The translations under genes were made by a program, and so were the position numbers. The notes below the pieces were generated by a model. That model had not been told where the DNA came from, searched no databases, and worked only from the letters and a program-made list of their open reading frames with translations. Shown piece after piece: positions 41,138 to 50,142 of a DNA stretch of 64,000 bases. Origin of the DNA: Halogeometricum rufum (GTDB lineage Archaea; Halobacteriota; Halobacteria; Halobacteriales; Haloferacaceae); assembly GCF_900112175.1 (NCBI RefSeq), contig NZ_FOYT01000001.1, positions 1,178,001 to 1,242,000 of the forward strand. The letters are read 5' to 3'. Position 1 is the stretch's first letter. The number at the start of each line of letters is the position of its first letter.

Positions 41138-41429
41138 GACGCTCGCCGACGTGTCGCCGACGCTCGACCTCGTCGTGACCGCCGCCCTCGTCGTCAGCGC
41201 GGCGCTCACGCTCCTCGTCAGCTACCGCATCATCAAGGGACCGACCGTCCCGGACCGCGTCGTCGCGCTCGACGTCATCGGGACGAACGTCGTCGCCATC
41301 GCCGTCCTCTACGCGATGGCGACGCTGCAGGGCTTCTTCATCGACGTGAGCCTCGTGCTCGCCATCATCGGCTTCATGAGCACCGTCACCGTGGCGCGGT
41401 ACGTCACGGAGGGGGACATCATCGAATGA
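41127..41429 (+). CDS. mnhF: Mrp antiporter subunit F
   Basis: A 100-residue subunit with three helices ('LVVTAALVVSAALTLLVSYR', 'VVALDVIGTNVVAIAVLYAM', 'FFIDVSLVLAIIGFMSTVTV') and the typical 'RIIKGPTVPDRVVALDV'. I place the start at GTG 41127, because GGAGGTGA (41114-41121) stands 5 nt before it; the GTG at 41118 lies inside that site. It overlaps mnhE by 11 nt and mnhG by 4 nt. Confidence 0.92.
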   Translation: MATETLADVSPTLDLVVTAALVVSAALTLLVSYRIIKGPTVPDRVVALDVIGTNVVAIAVLYAMATLQGFFIDVSLVLAIIGFMSTVTVARYVTEGDIIE

Positions 41430-41881
41430 TTCAGTCACTCTCGACAGCGCTGGTTCCACTCGTCGCCGAGAGCGGAGGAGCGACCCACGCCGCCGGCCCG
41501 ATACGGACGGCGCTCGTCGTCGCCCTCCTCGCCGTCGGGACGTTCTTCCTCATCGTCGGCACCGTCGGACTGCTCCGCCTGCCGAACGTCTACAACCGGA
41601 TGCACGCCACCACGAAGTCGACGACGCTCGGGGCGGCCAGCATCGCGCTCGGCGGGTTCGTCTTCTACGGCCCGGGCGGCGACGGCCTGATGGCGCTCGT
41701 GACGGTACTGTTCCTGTTCCTCACGGCGCCGACCGGCGCGCACATGATATCGCGGGCCGCCCAGCGACTGGGCATCGTCTTCGAGGAGGAGGCGACGTGG
41801 CCCGTCGAACCGCCCGAGTCGGGGGCCGAATCCGCGTCCGACGACGCCGGGTCCGACGACGCCGCACCGAGCGACGACTGA
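41426..41881 (+). CDS. mnhG: Mrp antiporter subunit G
   Basis: A 151-residue last subunit with three helices and the MnhG core 'GTVGLLRLPNVYNRMHATTK' and 'LFLFLTAPTGAHMISRAAQR'. The C-terminal 35 residues are an acidic haloarchaeal extension of Glu/Asp/Ser/Ala. It completes the mnhABCDEFG operon; the complex exports Na+ in exchange for H+, which suits a salt-in cell. It is convergent with coaBC, 70 nt away. Confidence 0.94.
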   Translation: MIQSLSTALVPLVAESGGATHAAGPIRTALVVALLAVGTFFLIVGTVGLLRLPNVYNRMHATTKSTTLGAASIALGGFVFYGPGGDGLMALVTVLFLFLTAPTGAHMISRAAQRLGIVFEEEATWPVEPPESGAESASDDAGSDDAAPSDD

Positions 41882-41951
41882 ACGGCGTTTTCCGACTCCC
41901 CGCCTCGGACGCGCGCCGGGGGTCGGTTCCCGAATCGCTTCTCACCCGCGC

Positions 41952-43103
41952 TCAGAGTTCGGCGGCCAACGCCTCGGCGACCCGTTCTCCGAGTGCGGTC
42001 TTCGACCCCGAGAACTCGGCCACGTCGTCCGCGCGGACGAACAGCGTTCTGGTCCGCGCTTCGCCCATCACGGAGGCGTCGTTCGCGACGACGAACGACA
42101 GGTTCGCCCGGTCGAGTATCCCTCGCGCGGCCGCGACCATCGCCTCGTCGTCGCCGCTGGTCTCGGCCTTGAACCCGACGATGGCGAGGTCCGGGTGCGC
42201 CTCGCGCACGGTGTCGATGAGCTTCGGCGTCGGTTCGAGTTCGAGCGTCCGGGCGTCGCCCGAGCGGAGTTTCTCCGCGGCGGCGTCGACGGTGTAGTCG
42301 GAGATGGCCGCCGCCGAGACGAGGGCGTCGGCCCCGTCGGCGGCGTCGAGGACGGCGTCCAGCATCTCCGCGCTCGTCTCCACCGACTCCACGTCGGCGT
42401 ACGGCACGTCGCCGCCGTCGTGGACGAGGGTCACGTCCGCGCCGCGGACGTAGCACGCGCGGGCGACTTCCCGCCCCGTCCGGCCGGACGACCGGTTCGT
42501 CAGCACCCGGACGGGGTCTATCGGTTCGGCGGTGGCGCCGGCGGTGACGACGACGCGTCTGCCCGCCAGCGTCTGTTCCGTCGTCGCCCGGGCCACGTCG
42601 GTGACGATGGCCTCCTCGGTGGCTATCTTCGCCTTCCCCTCCTCCAGTCGCGGGTCGACGAACCGGACGCCCCACGACTCGACGCGGTCGATGGCGTCGA
42701 GGACGCCCGGGTGGTCGTACATCGGTTCGTGCATCGCGGGCGCGACGACGACGGGCACGTCAGCGCCGAGTGCCGTCGTCGCGCACGTCGTCACCGGCGT
42801 GTCGTCCACCGCGCCGGCTATCTTCCCGACGGTGTTCGCCGTCGCGGGCGCGACGAGGAGGACGTCCGCCCACCCGTCCCGTCCGCAGAGTTCGACGTGT
42901 TCGACGCGGCCCGTAATCTCGGTCACCACGTCGTTCTCGGTGGCGAACTCGACGGCCCACGGGTGGACGATGCCCCGCGCGCTCTCGGTCATCACGCCGC
43001 GCACCGACGCCCCGTGCCGGCGGAGTTCGTGGGCGAGTTCGACCACCTTCACCGCGGCGATACTTCCGGAGACTCCCAACGCGACGTTCACGCCTTCCAG
43101 CAT
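41952..43103 (-). CDS. coaBC: Phosphopantothenoylcysteine decarboxylase / phosphopantothenate-cysteine ligase
   Basis: A 383-residue bifunctional CoA-synthesis enzyme. Residues 1-about 170 are the flavin decarboxylase CoaC ('VALGVSGSIAAVKVVEL', the active-site His in 'RVEHVELCG', 'VVVAPAMHEPMYDHP'). About 185-383 is the CTP-type ligase CoaB ('VVVTAGATAEPIDPVRVLTN', 'RSSGRTGREVA', 'KAETSGDDE'). The 'PAMN' of most CoaC proteins reads PAMH here. ATG 43103 is chosen because a TATA-like GTTTTACCC stands 29 nt upstream; 21 upstream codons in the frame look untranslated. Confidence 0.95.
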   Translation of the reverse strand: MLEGVNVALGVSGSIAAVKVVELAHELRRHGASVRGVMTESARGIVHPWAVEFATENDVVTEITGRVEHVELCGRDGWADVLLVAPATANTVGKIAGAVDDTPVTTCATTALGADVPVVVAPAMHEPMYDHPGVLDAIDRVESWGVRFVDPRLEEGKAKIATEEAIVTDVARATTEQTLAGRRVVVTAGATAEPIDPVRVLTNRSSGRTGREVARACYVRGADVTLVHDGGDVPYADVESVETSAEMLDAVLDAADGADALVSAAAISDYTVDAAAEKLRSGDARTLELEPTPKLIDTVREAHPDLAIVGFKAETSGDDEAMVAAARGILDRANLSFVVANDASVMGEARTRTLFVRADDVAEFSGSKTALGERVAEALAAEL

Positions 43104-43127
43104 CGTCGTGCGGTTCGAGGCGGGGCG

Positions 43128-43136
43128 GGTAAAACT
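43128..43136 (-). promoter_or_regulatory. TATA-like box of coaBC
   Basis: GTTTTACCC on the minus strand, centred about 29 nt upstream of the ATG at 43103. The divergent lipoprotein gene has TTCATATCTT about 26 nt before its own ATG (43161-43170). Confidence 0.5.
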
Positions 43137-43191
43137 GCCCGGTGCGGGTGACGGGAGAAGGTTCATATCTTCGTTCGAGAACTACGAACCG

Positions 43192-44430
43192 ATGCCCTCC
43201 AGACGGGACCTGCTCAGCGGCGTCGGCGTCGCGGCCCTCGGCGGATTCGCTGGGTGTCTCGGCGGAGACGAGTTCGGCGCGCCCGAGACGCCGACCGACG
43301 AGTGGTGGACCGCCCGGCACGACACGCGGAACACGGCCTGTGCGCCGAACGCGACGCCGCCCGACTCGGAACCCGAACGACGCTGGTCGCGGTCGTTCGA
43401 GACGGAGACCCCCGTGGGACTTCTCGTCTCGGCCGACTCGGTGTACGCCGTCCGTGAGACCGGAACGGACGCGTTGGGCCGAGACGACGGCGCATGGAAG
43501 TGGAACACACACGGAGGAGACCAGACGCCCGCCAGCGGCCTCTCCCGAGTAGCGACGCTCGCGCCCGACACGCTCTACACTGCCGATGGTAGACACGTCC
43601 GCGCGTTCGACCGGGACGGGACGGTTCGCTGGCAGACCGCGTATCCGAACACGACCGGGACCACGCGCATCTACGGCGTCCTGCCGACCGACGACGGCGT
43701 TCTCCTCGGTGACCACGGCAGACTGCTGGCGTTCGACTCGGACGGGAATCACCGATGGACGTTCGGGACGAACGGGGCTGACGCGACGTACCCCGGCGTC
43801 GCGGCCGACGGTGACGGCGGAACGGACCTCCTCCTCGCTGCGCCCGGACCGCTCCAGTCGCTGTCGTCTCCCACGACTATCGACTCGCTCCTCGGGCGAG
43901 GCCCGTCCGTGCGGTGGGAGACGAGTGCCCGCGGCCGCCCGACGTGGCCCGTCGTCACCGACGAGTACGTCGTCGTCGGGGACACGGACAGGGCGGGCGG
44001 CGCGCGGACCCACGGGGACCTCCACGTCTATCGCCGCGACGGAACGCGCGTCCGGTCGGTGTCGACGGAGGGCGGTCACCCCCACCTCGCGCTCACGTCC
44101 GACGAGTCGGCCATCGTCTACGGAACCGGCGTCGGGGGCGACGGCGAGGGAACCGTCACCGCACTCGAACTCGCGTCCGGCGAGACGCGGTGGGCGCGCG
44201 ACGACTTGGCCGTGGCCGACTGGGGAACCTCGCTCGTCGTCTCGGGTGAGACCTGCCTGTTCGCGGGGGCGACGGACGACCGGTCGTCCCGCGTCCACGC
44301 GCTCGACGCCGCGACGGGCGAGACGAAGTGGACGCTGTCGACGGAAGCGGGAACTCCCGAGAGCGTCGTCGCCGCCGGACCCCGAGTGTACGTCGTCACG
44401 ACGGCGGGCGTCGTCGCGGCTTACGAGTGA
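43192..44430 (+). CDS. PQQ-like beta-propeller lipoprotein
   Basis: A 412-residue surface protein. The Tat signal 'MPSRRDLLSGVGVAALGGFA' leads to lipobox Cys22. The mature part begins 'WWTARHDTRNTACAPNATPP', the usual opening of haloarchaeal PQQ propellers, and carries repeats of the type D-G-x-x-x-W ('DRDGTVRWQTAYPN', 'DSDGNHRWTFGTNG', 'LASGETRWARDDL', 'AATGETKWTLSTE'), enough for seven or eight blades. Whether a cofactor is bound is unknown; many relatives are scaffold or binding proteins like BamB. It is monocistronic and leaderless by promoter spacing. Confidence 0.88.
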   Translation: MPSRRDLLSGVGVAALGGFAGCLGGDEFGAPETPTDEWWTARHDTRNTACAPNATPPDSEPERRWSRSFETETPVGLLVSADSVYAVRETGTDALGRDDGAWKWNTHGGDQTPASGLSRVATLAPDTLYTADGRHVRAFDRDGTVRWQTAYPNTTGTTRIYGVLPTDDGVLLGDHGRLLAFDSDGNHRWTFGTNGADATYPGVAADGDGGTDLLLAAPGPLQSLSSPTTIDSLLGRGPSVRWETSARGRPTWPVVTDEYVVVGDTDRAGGARTHGDLHVYRRDGTRVRSVSTEGGHPHLALTSDESAIVYGTGVGGDGEGTVTALELASGETRWARDDLAVADWGTSLVVSGETCLFAGATDDRSSRVHALDAATGETKWTLSTEAGTPESVVAAGPRVYVVTTAGVVAAYE

Positions 44431-44442
44431 CGAGTCGTTCGC

Positions 44443-45219
44443 TTACCCGTCCAGTCGGCCCAGTTCGTCGTCGACCAGACTCGGGTGCGTGCGCTGGGGT
44501 TCCTCGTGCGGGTCGGCGAAGAACTCCCGCATCACCTCGCGGGACTCCGCCTCCCGTCGCTCCCGTTCGGCGGCGTCTATCTCCTCGCATCCCGGCGGCA
44601 CCTCCCGCCCGCGGTCGGTGAAGTAGCCCTCCGGCGTCACCCAGTCGTGGTAGTACGCCACGTCGCTGTCGTGGACCAGGGTCAGGGCGACTTCCGCGCC
44701 GTGGCCCGCGGCGACGACGGCCTGGTGGTACTGCTCCGAGATGCGACCCGCGGCGTAGACGCCTTCGACGGACGTGCGGCCCGCCTCGTCCACGTCGACG
44801 TAACGCTTGCTCCCCGCGTCGCGTATCGTCACGTCGAGTTCGTCGAGGTAGTCCGCGTCGGCCCACGAGGCGGCGACGACGAACCGACTGCGCACCGTCT
44901 CCACCGTCCCGTCGGCGTCGACGGACGCGACGAACCGCGCGCCGTCCGCCGCGGCGCGTTCGACCGAGAGGACGCGGCCCGTCTCGCGGGCGACGCCGTT
45001 CCGGTCGGCCTGTTCGCGGAGCAAGTCGCCGAACAGGCGGGCGTTCACGCCCGCGGGGAAGCCGGGGACGTTCTCCAGGTGTGCGTTTCGGTTCAGGATG
45101 CTCTCTCCGTCGTTGACGACGAGGGTGTCGAGGCCGGCGCGGGCGGTGAACGTCGCGGCGGTGAGGCCGGCGACGCCGCCCCCGACGACGAGCACGTCGG
45201 TCGAGTCTCGCGGCTCCAT
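44443..45219 (-). CDS. Short FAD-dependent oxidoreductase, thioredoxin-reductase-like
   Basis: A 258-residue flavoprotein with the FAD motif 'VLVVGGGVAGLTAATFTARA' at the N-terminus and the second FAD contact 'GVYAAGRISEQYHQAVVAAG'. Compared with thioredoxin reductase it lacks both the CxxC redox pair and the NAD(P)H-binding domain between the two FAD halves, so it cannot work as one. The C-terminal 70 residues ('YYHDWVTPEGYFTDRGREVP' and a charged tail) are not from that family. It is common in haloarchaea; the function is unknown. Confidence 0.83.
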   Translation of the reverse strand: MEPRDSTDVLVVGGGVAGLTAATFTARAGLDTLVVNDGESILNRNAHLENVPGFPAGVNARLFGDLLREQADRNGVARETGRVLSVERAAADGARFVASVDADGTVETVRSRFVVAASWADADYLDELDVTIRDAGSKRYVDVDEAGRTSVEGVYAAGRISEQYHQAVVAAGHGAEVALTLVHDSDVAYYHDWVTPEGYFTDRGREVPPGCEEIDAAERERREAESREVMREFFADPHEEPQRTHPSLVDDELGRLDG

Positions 45220-45274
45220 GCGGAGCGGTACCAGCCTGTCGAGGATGAGTCCGTCGGTTCGGGGTCGAAACGCC

Positions 45275-46192
45275 TTACAGCCGGTAGTCCGAGTCGTTCA
45301 GTCGCCCCTCGTCGGTGGCGTCGAGGCTGACGAGTCCGGTCGGGTTCGCACCCGCCTCCACGCGGAGTCGCCACCGTCCGTCCGCGAGGGGGGTGGCCTC
45401 GGTGAACGAGACGGGCCTGTCGGGGAGGCGGCGCACGAGTTCGACCGCTATCGGGAGCGTCGGCAGTCGACCGGTGCGTTCGGCGAGCGCGTAGTCCCCG
45501 AACGTCACCTCCCACGCGTCGCCGCCGGGACAGGCGTCGATGTCCGTCTCGTCGACGAACGACGCCTCGCAGAGGCGCGTCGTCGTCGCCCCGAGGGCGG
45601 ACCGGACCGTCGGTTCCGACAGGCGCGCGCCGCCGTTCGGCCCCGCGAGCAACTCGGCGGCTTCGGCGACGACGACCCGTTGCTCGGCGGCGTCGAGTCG
45701 CGCGTCGAGTTCGCTCATCATGCTCCACAGCATCGTGAGACAGAAGTCGTCCCGCTCGGTGACCACCTCGGCCAGCGTCAGGTACGTCTCCATCGCGGCG
45801 GACTCGACGCGCCTGTGGCCCGTCGCCGAGAGCGACTCGAAGACCGCTGCGGACACGTCGTGACAGAAGGTGATGTAGCGCGTCCGGCCGTCGGGGTCGG
45901 CCGACTCCGGCGCGTCGCGGCGGGGGGACGAGGGGTCGACGCCGGTGTCGTCGGCCACGGCGCGGACCCGGGGTTCGTGGTGCGGCAACTGCGGGTCGTA
46001 CCGTCGGAGCGCCGACCGGTAGTTCGAGGCGGCTTCGACCGCCTGTTCGGCGTCCTCGCGGGAGCCGAACCGCATCCCCGTCAGCGGGAGCGGTTCGCGT
46101 CCGGTTCGGTCGCAGACGACGGCGTACGCGCCCGTCGGCGCGGCGAACCCGCTCACGTGAGAGCGGATATCCCGAAGCGTCCCACCCACCAT
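45275..46192 (-). CDS. Conserved haloarchaeal protein of unknown function
   Basis: A 305-residue soluble acidic protein. The N-terminus 'MVGGTLRDIRSHVSGF' leads into 'GAYAVVCDRTGREPLPLTGM', a region with the look of a ligand-binding alpha/beta domain; the rest is mostly helical, with 'YITFCHDVSAAVFESLSATG' and 'WSMMSELDARLDAAEQRVVV'. No catalytic or DNA-binding motif is recognised. I prefer ATG 46192; the 30 residues further upstream contain many aromatic/basic residues atypical of a start. Divergent from the SRPBCC gene. Confidence 0.75.
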   Translation of the reverse strand: MVGGTLRDIRSHVSGFAAPTGAYAVVCDRTGREPLPLTGMRFGSREDAEQAVEAASNYRSALRRYDPQLPHHEPRVRAVADDTGVDPSSPRRDAPESADPDGRTRYITFCHDVSAAVFESLSATGHRRVESAAMETYLTLAEVVTERDDFCLTMLWSMMSELDARLDAAEQRVVVAEAAELLAGPNGGARLSEPTVRSALGATTTRLCEASFVDETDIDACPGGDAWEVTFGDYALAERTGRLPTLPIAVELVRRLPDRPVSFTEATPLADGRWRLRVEAGANPTGLVSLDATDEGRLNDSDYRL

Positions 46193-46314
46193 CTCGATTG
46201 GACAACGCTCTGTCACCCAGAAGTAGTTTCTGATGTACCGCTGTCGGTTCCGGCCGGCGTCCGCCCGGCGCGACCCCCACAAGGCTTTGTTCGCGGCCCC
46301 CCAACTCGCGTCTC

Positions 46315-46848
46315 GTGGACGAAATCGTCGTCACCACCGTCGTCTACCTCCCGCGCGAGGAGGTGTACGACTTCCTCGTCGACTTCCCTCGCTACGCGAA
46401 CTACTCGAAGCACCTGAAGGACGTCACCCAACGCGGCGACGGTGAGGCGGGCACCCGATACGCGTTACACTTCACGTGGTGGAAACTCAACTACACGGCC
46501 CACTCGAAGGTGACCGAACTCCACCCGCCGGACCGCATCGAGTGGCGCATCGTGCGGGACTTCCGCGCCCACGGTCGGTGGCGCGTCGAGGAACTGGACG
46601 AACTGCCCGACGACGCGCCCGAGGACGCCGAGACGGCCTGCCGGGTCTTCTTCGAGGTGTCGTACGACGCCGAGTCCGCGGACGAGAGTTCGTTCGACCT
46701 CCCGCGACTCGTCTCGTTCGGCTGGGTGATAGACAAGCTCAAACCGGTCTTGGAGAAGGAGGCAGAACGCATCGTCGAACGCGTCGTCGAGGACCTGGAG
46801 GGGCGGCGGCGCCGGATAGACCTGAGCGTCGACCGCCGGCGCAAGTGA
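46315..46848 (+). CDS. SRPBCC (COQ10/polyketide cyclase-like) family protein
   Basis: A 177-residue START-like hydrophobic-ligand binding protein from a GTG start. 'VTTVVYLPREEVYDFLVDFP' and 'YANYSKHLKDV' are the usual opening (strand, then two helices), followed by strands 'LHFTWWKLNYTAHSKVTEL' and 'RIEWRIVRDFRAHGRWRVEE'. It ends in a long helix rich in Glu and Arg. The ligand could be a quinone or lipid. It is upstream of trkA, but 189 bp of non-coding DNA separates them. Confidence 0.85.
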   Translation: MDEIVVTTVVYLPREEVYDFLVDFPRYANYSKHLKDVTQRGDGEAGTRYALHFTWWKLNYTAHSKVTELHPPDRIEWRIVRDFRAHGRWRVEELDELPDDAPEDAETACRVFFEVSYDAESADESSFDLPRLVSFGWVIDKLKPVLEKEAERIVERVVEDLEGRRRRIDLSVDRRRK

Positions 46849-46865
46849 GCGACCGATGAGCGACT

Positions 46866-46895
46866 GGCCGCCGGACGAACGGCCGCCGGACGAAC
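46866..46895 (+). repeat. Two exact copies of a 15-bp repeat
   Basis: GGCCGCCGGACGAAC twice in tandem, with a partial third unit GGCCGACC after it. It lies 17 nt past the SRPBCC stop. An open frame through it (46856-47047) would encode P-P-D-E-R repeats but has nothing else to support it. Confidence 0.7.
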
Positions 46896-47037
46896 GGCCG
46901 ACCAGAGACCGACCGCCGGGTGTCCGACTCGTGCGTGACCGCCCCGCGACCGAGCGGGGAGCGCGAGCCGATGTCGAAAGAAGAATACCGGTTCGCTCGC
47001 AAATCGGGGCAGAAATGCAACGTGGAGGCCGCCTCGG

Positions 47038-48375
47038 ATGCGAGTAGTAATCGTCGGTGCGGGGCAGGTCGGGTCGAGCATCGCGGCCGACCTCGGCGAC
47101 GTTCACGAAGTCGTCGTCGTGGACCGGGACGCCGAACGCGTCGAGGAGATGAACTACTCGCTCGACGTGCTGGGCATCACGGGCGACGGGACCGCGCTGT
47201 CGACGCTCGAACAGGCGGGTATCGAGGACGCCGACATGGTCATCGCCTCGACGGACAACGACGAGACGAACATCGTCGTCTGCTCGACGGCGAAGGCCAT
47301 CAGCGACGCGTTCACCATCGCTCGCGTCAAGAACACCGAGTACCTCCGGACGTGGCAGCGGTCGAAGAAGGCGTTCGGCATCGACTTCATGGTGTGTACG
47401 AACCTGCTGGCCGCCGAGTCCATCGTCCGCATCATCGGCCTGCCCGCCGCCCGCGACGTGGACCCGTTCGCCGGCGGGCAGGTGCAGATGGCCGAGTTCG
47501 AGGTGGACGACGACAGTCCCATCTCGAACGTCACCGTCCGCGAGGCGGACCGCTTCGAGGCGCTGACGTTCGCCGCCATCCTCCGGAACGGCTCCATCGA
47601 GTTGCCGCGCGGCGAGACGGTCATCCAGCCGGGTGACCGCGTCGTCGTCATCGGGACGCCGAGGAGCGTCCAGGATTTCGCGCGCTCCGTCGCCCCCGAC
47701 GAGTCCCCGGGGGCCGCCGAGGAAGTCGTCGTCGTCGGCGGTTCCGAAGTCGGCTACCACGTCGCCCGACTGCTGGAGGAACGCGGCTTCCGCCCGCGTC
47801 TGGTCGAACGCGACCCCGACCGGGCGCGCACACTCGCCGAAGCGCTCCCCGACACCGTCGTGATGGAGTCGGACGCGACGGACATGGAGTTCCTCGAACG
47901 CGAACACGTCGGCGAGGCCGACCTGGTGGTCGCGGCGCTGGAGTCCGACGAGAAGAACCTGCTCGTCTCTCTCCTCGCGGCGCGCCTCGGCGTCGAACGC
48001 ACCGTCGCGGTCATCGACACGACGGAGTACGTGGACCTGTTCGAGGCCGTCGGCGTCGACGTGGGCGTGAGCCCCCGTGAAGTCGTCGCCGAGGAGATTA
48101 CGCGCTTCACGCGCGAGGGCGGCGCGGAGAACGTCGCCCTCATCGAGTCGGACAAGGCCGAGGTGCTCGAAATCGAAGTGGACGACGCGAGCGTCCTCGC
48201 CGGCCGGGAGATTCGCGAGTCGGTCTCCGAACTCCCGGACGGCGTCGTCGTCGGTGCCATCACTCGAAACCGCGAGTTCATCACCCCGCGGGGGGACACC
48301 GTCGTCGAGGCGGGCGACCACGTCGTCCTGTTCGTGGACGCCTCCGTCGTCGGCGACGTGACGGCGATGCTGTGA
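47038..48375 (+). CDS. trkA: Trk potassium uptake protein TrkA, copy 1
   Basis: A 445-residue cytosolic ring protein that gates TrkH in response to nucleotide. It has two RCK modules: a Rossmann domain from residue 1 ('MRVVIVGAGQVGSSIAADL') with a TrkA-C domain ('GDRVVVIGTP'), then a second Rossmann domain near 230 ('VVVVGGSEVGYHVARLLEE') with its own TrkA-C ending 'AGDHVVLFVDASVVGDVTAM'. The second glycine motif is GGSEVG rather than GAGxVG, so it may bind nucleotide weakly. trkH starts 60 nt downstream, so they are probably one operon. Confidence 0.95.
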   Translation: MRVVIVGAGQVGSSIAADLGDVHEVVVVDRDAERVEEMNYSLDVLGITGDGTALSTLEQAGIEDADMVIASTDNDETNIVVCSTAKAISDAFTIARVKNTEYLRTWQRSKKAFGIDFMVCTNLLAAESIVRIIGLPAARDVDPFAGGQVQMAEFEVDDDSPISNVTVREADRFEALTFAAILRNGSIELPRGETVIQPGDRVVVIGTPRSVQDFARSVAPDESPGAAEEVVVVGGSEVGYHVARLLEERGFRPRLVERDPDRARTLAEALPDTVVMESDATDMEFLEREHVGEADLVVAALESDEKNLLVSLLAARLGVERTVAVIDTTEYVDLFEAVGVDVGVSPREVVAEEITRFTREGGAENVALIESDKAEVLEIEVDDASVLAGREIRESVSELPDGVVVGAITRNREFITPRGDTVVEAGDHVVLFVDASVVGDVTAML

Positions 48376-48435
48376 CGCCTGCTCCGTTTCCGTAAACTAA
48401 TACGTCTCGGCGCGTGAGCACGGAGACACGCTCCG

Positions 48436-50040
48436 ATGAAGCTACGTGTCGACTACCGAGCCAGCCTCAGTCTCGTCGGGACCGTCCTCAAGTATCTCGC
48501 GGTCCCCCTGTGTCTGCCGCTCCTCGTTGCGCTCTACTACGGCGAGACGACGCTGCCGTTCGTCGTCACCATCGCCCTCACCGTCGCCGTCGGGGCGGGA
48601 CTGGAGCGCCTCGAACCCGACCCGGACATCCGCGCCCGCGAGGGCTTTCTCATGGTCGCCGTGACGTGGTTCGCCGTCACCCTCGTCGGCGCGGTACCGT
48701 ACCTCGTGGAGGCGCACGGCCTGCCGCCCGTCGTCCTGCCGTTCCACCCCAACTCGACGCTCGCGAACCCCGCCAACGCGCTGTTCGAGAGCATGAGCGG
48801 GTTCACCACGACGGGAGCGACGGTGCTGGGCGACATCTCGTTCGACACGCACAGCCGCGCAGTCATGATGTGGCGACAGCTGACGCAGTGGCTCGGCGGC
48901 ATGGGTATCGTCGTCCTCGCCGTCGCCATCCTGCCCGAACTCTCCGTCGGCGGCGCGCAGTTGATGGACGCCGAGGCGCCCGGCCCCGGCATCGAGAAAC
49001 TCACGCCGCGCATCGCCGAGACGGCCCGCGCGCTCTGGGGGGCGTACCTCGGTTTCACCGTCCTCGAAGCGACCCTGCTCTACGGCCTGTTCCTCCTCGG
49101 CGTCGACCCGAACATGACGCTCTACAACGCCGTCGCGCACGCGTTGACGACGATGCCGACGGGCGGGTTCTCCCCCGAGGCGCGGAGCATCGAGGCGTTC
49201 TCGGCGGCCGCACAGTGGATAATCGTCCCGTTCATGGTCGCCGCCGGGACGAACTTCGCGCTGTTTTGGCACGCGCTCACCGGCAACCCGCGGCGCATCT
49301 TCGAGGACAGCGAGTTCCGCTTCTACGTCGGCGCGATGGCGACGTTCACCGCGGTTCTCTCGGTCCTCCTGTTCACGGGCGTCGGCTTCACGCAGACCGT
49401 GGTCGGGCAGTCGACGTTCGACGCGGCCTACCTCGGCGAGTTCACGGCGCTCGTCACCGGACAGGTCGAACCCGCGGTGCGGCAGGCGGTGTTCCAGGTG
49501 GTCTCCATCGTGACGACGACGGGGTACGCCAGCATGGACTTCAACACGTGGAGTCCGGTCGCGCAGTACGTCCTCCTGTTCGCCATGTTCGTCGGCGGCT
49601 CCGCGGGGTCGACCGGCGGCGCGGTGAAGGTCGTCCGCTGGTACGTCATCCTGAAGTCCATCCGCCGGGAACTGTTCACGACCGCACACCCCGACGCGGT
49701 CCGCCCCGTCCGCCTCGGCGGCCGCGCGCTCGACGAACGCGCGATTCGCGGCATCTACGCGTTCACCCTCCTCTACATGGTCATCTTCTTCGTCGCAAGC
49801 GGGCTCCTCTTCCTCGACGCGGCGCGCTACGGCCTGAACCTCTCGGTGCTGGAGACGATGTCGGCCGTCGCCGCGACCCTCGGCAACGTCGGCCCCGGGT
49901 TCGGCGTCGTCGGCCCGATGGGGAGTTACCTCGGGTTCTCGAACGCGGGCAAACTGTTCATGGTCGTCCTGATGTGGATCGGTCGGCTGGAGATTCTGCC
50001 CGTCCTCGTCATCCTGACGCCGGAGTACTGGCGGCGGTAG
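48436..50040 (+). CDS. trkH: Trk potassium uptake channel TrkH, copy 1
   Basis: A 534-residue K+ translocating subunit made of four M1-P-M2 repeats. The four selectivity-filter glycines are in 'SGFTTTGATVLGD', 'TTMPTGGFSPEA', 'VTTTGYASMDFN' and 'LGNVGPGFGVVG'. Helix 'RQLTQWLGGMGIVVLAVAIL' is the usual block after the first filter. It is directly downstream of its probable gate TrkA. It starts at ATG 48436 ('MKLRVDYRASLSLVG'); the same start applied to copy 2 picks the corresponding Met there. Confidence 0.95.
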   Translation: MKLRVDYRASLSLVGTVLKYLAVPLCLPLLVALYYGETTLPFVVTIALTVAVGAGLERLEPDPDIRAREGFLMVAVTWFAVTLVGAVPYLVEAHGLPPVVLPFHPNSTLANPANALFESMSGFTTTGATVLGDISFDTHSRAVMMWRQLTQWLGGMGIVVLAVAILPELSVGGAQLMDAEAPGPGIEKLTPRIAETARALWGAYLGFTVLEATLLYGLFLLGVDPNMTLYNAVAHALTTMPTGGFSPEARSIEAFSAAAQWIIVPFMVAAGTNFALFWHALTGNPRRIFEDSEFRFYVGAMATFTAVLSVLLFTGVGFTQTVVGQSTFDAAYLGEFTALVTGQVEPAVRQAVFQVVSIVTTTGYASMDFNTWSPVAQYVLLFAMFVGGSAGSTGGAVKVVRWYVILKSIRRELFTTAHPDAVRPVRLGGRALDERAIRGIYAFTLLYMVIFFVASGLLFLDAARYGLNLSVLETMSAVAATLGNVGPGFGVVGPMGSYLGFSNAGKLFMVVLMWIGRLEILPVLVILTPEYWRR

Positions 50041-50142
50041 TCGCGTCGCGTCCTGCGACGACGGTGGCCGTCGAAGCCCGCGGTTGCAGGGCCCCCCGAC
50101 CGCCGGCGGAAGACCTTTCGGGCGGTCGGCCGTCTACCGCCC

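Noticed and set aside
46856-47047. 63-codon open frame with P-P-D-E-R repeats before trkA
   Set aside because: Repeat-derived, no promoter or ribosome site, overlaps the trkA start, composition like shadow frames. Kept only as a DNA repeat.
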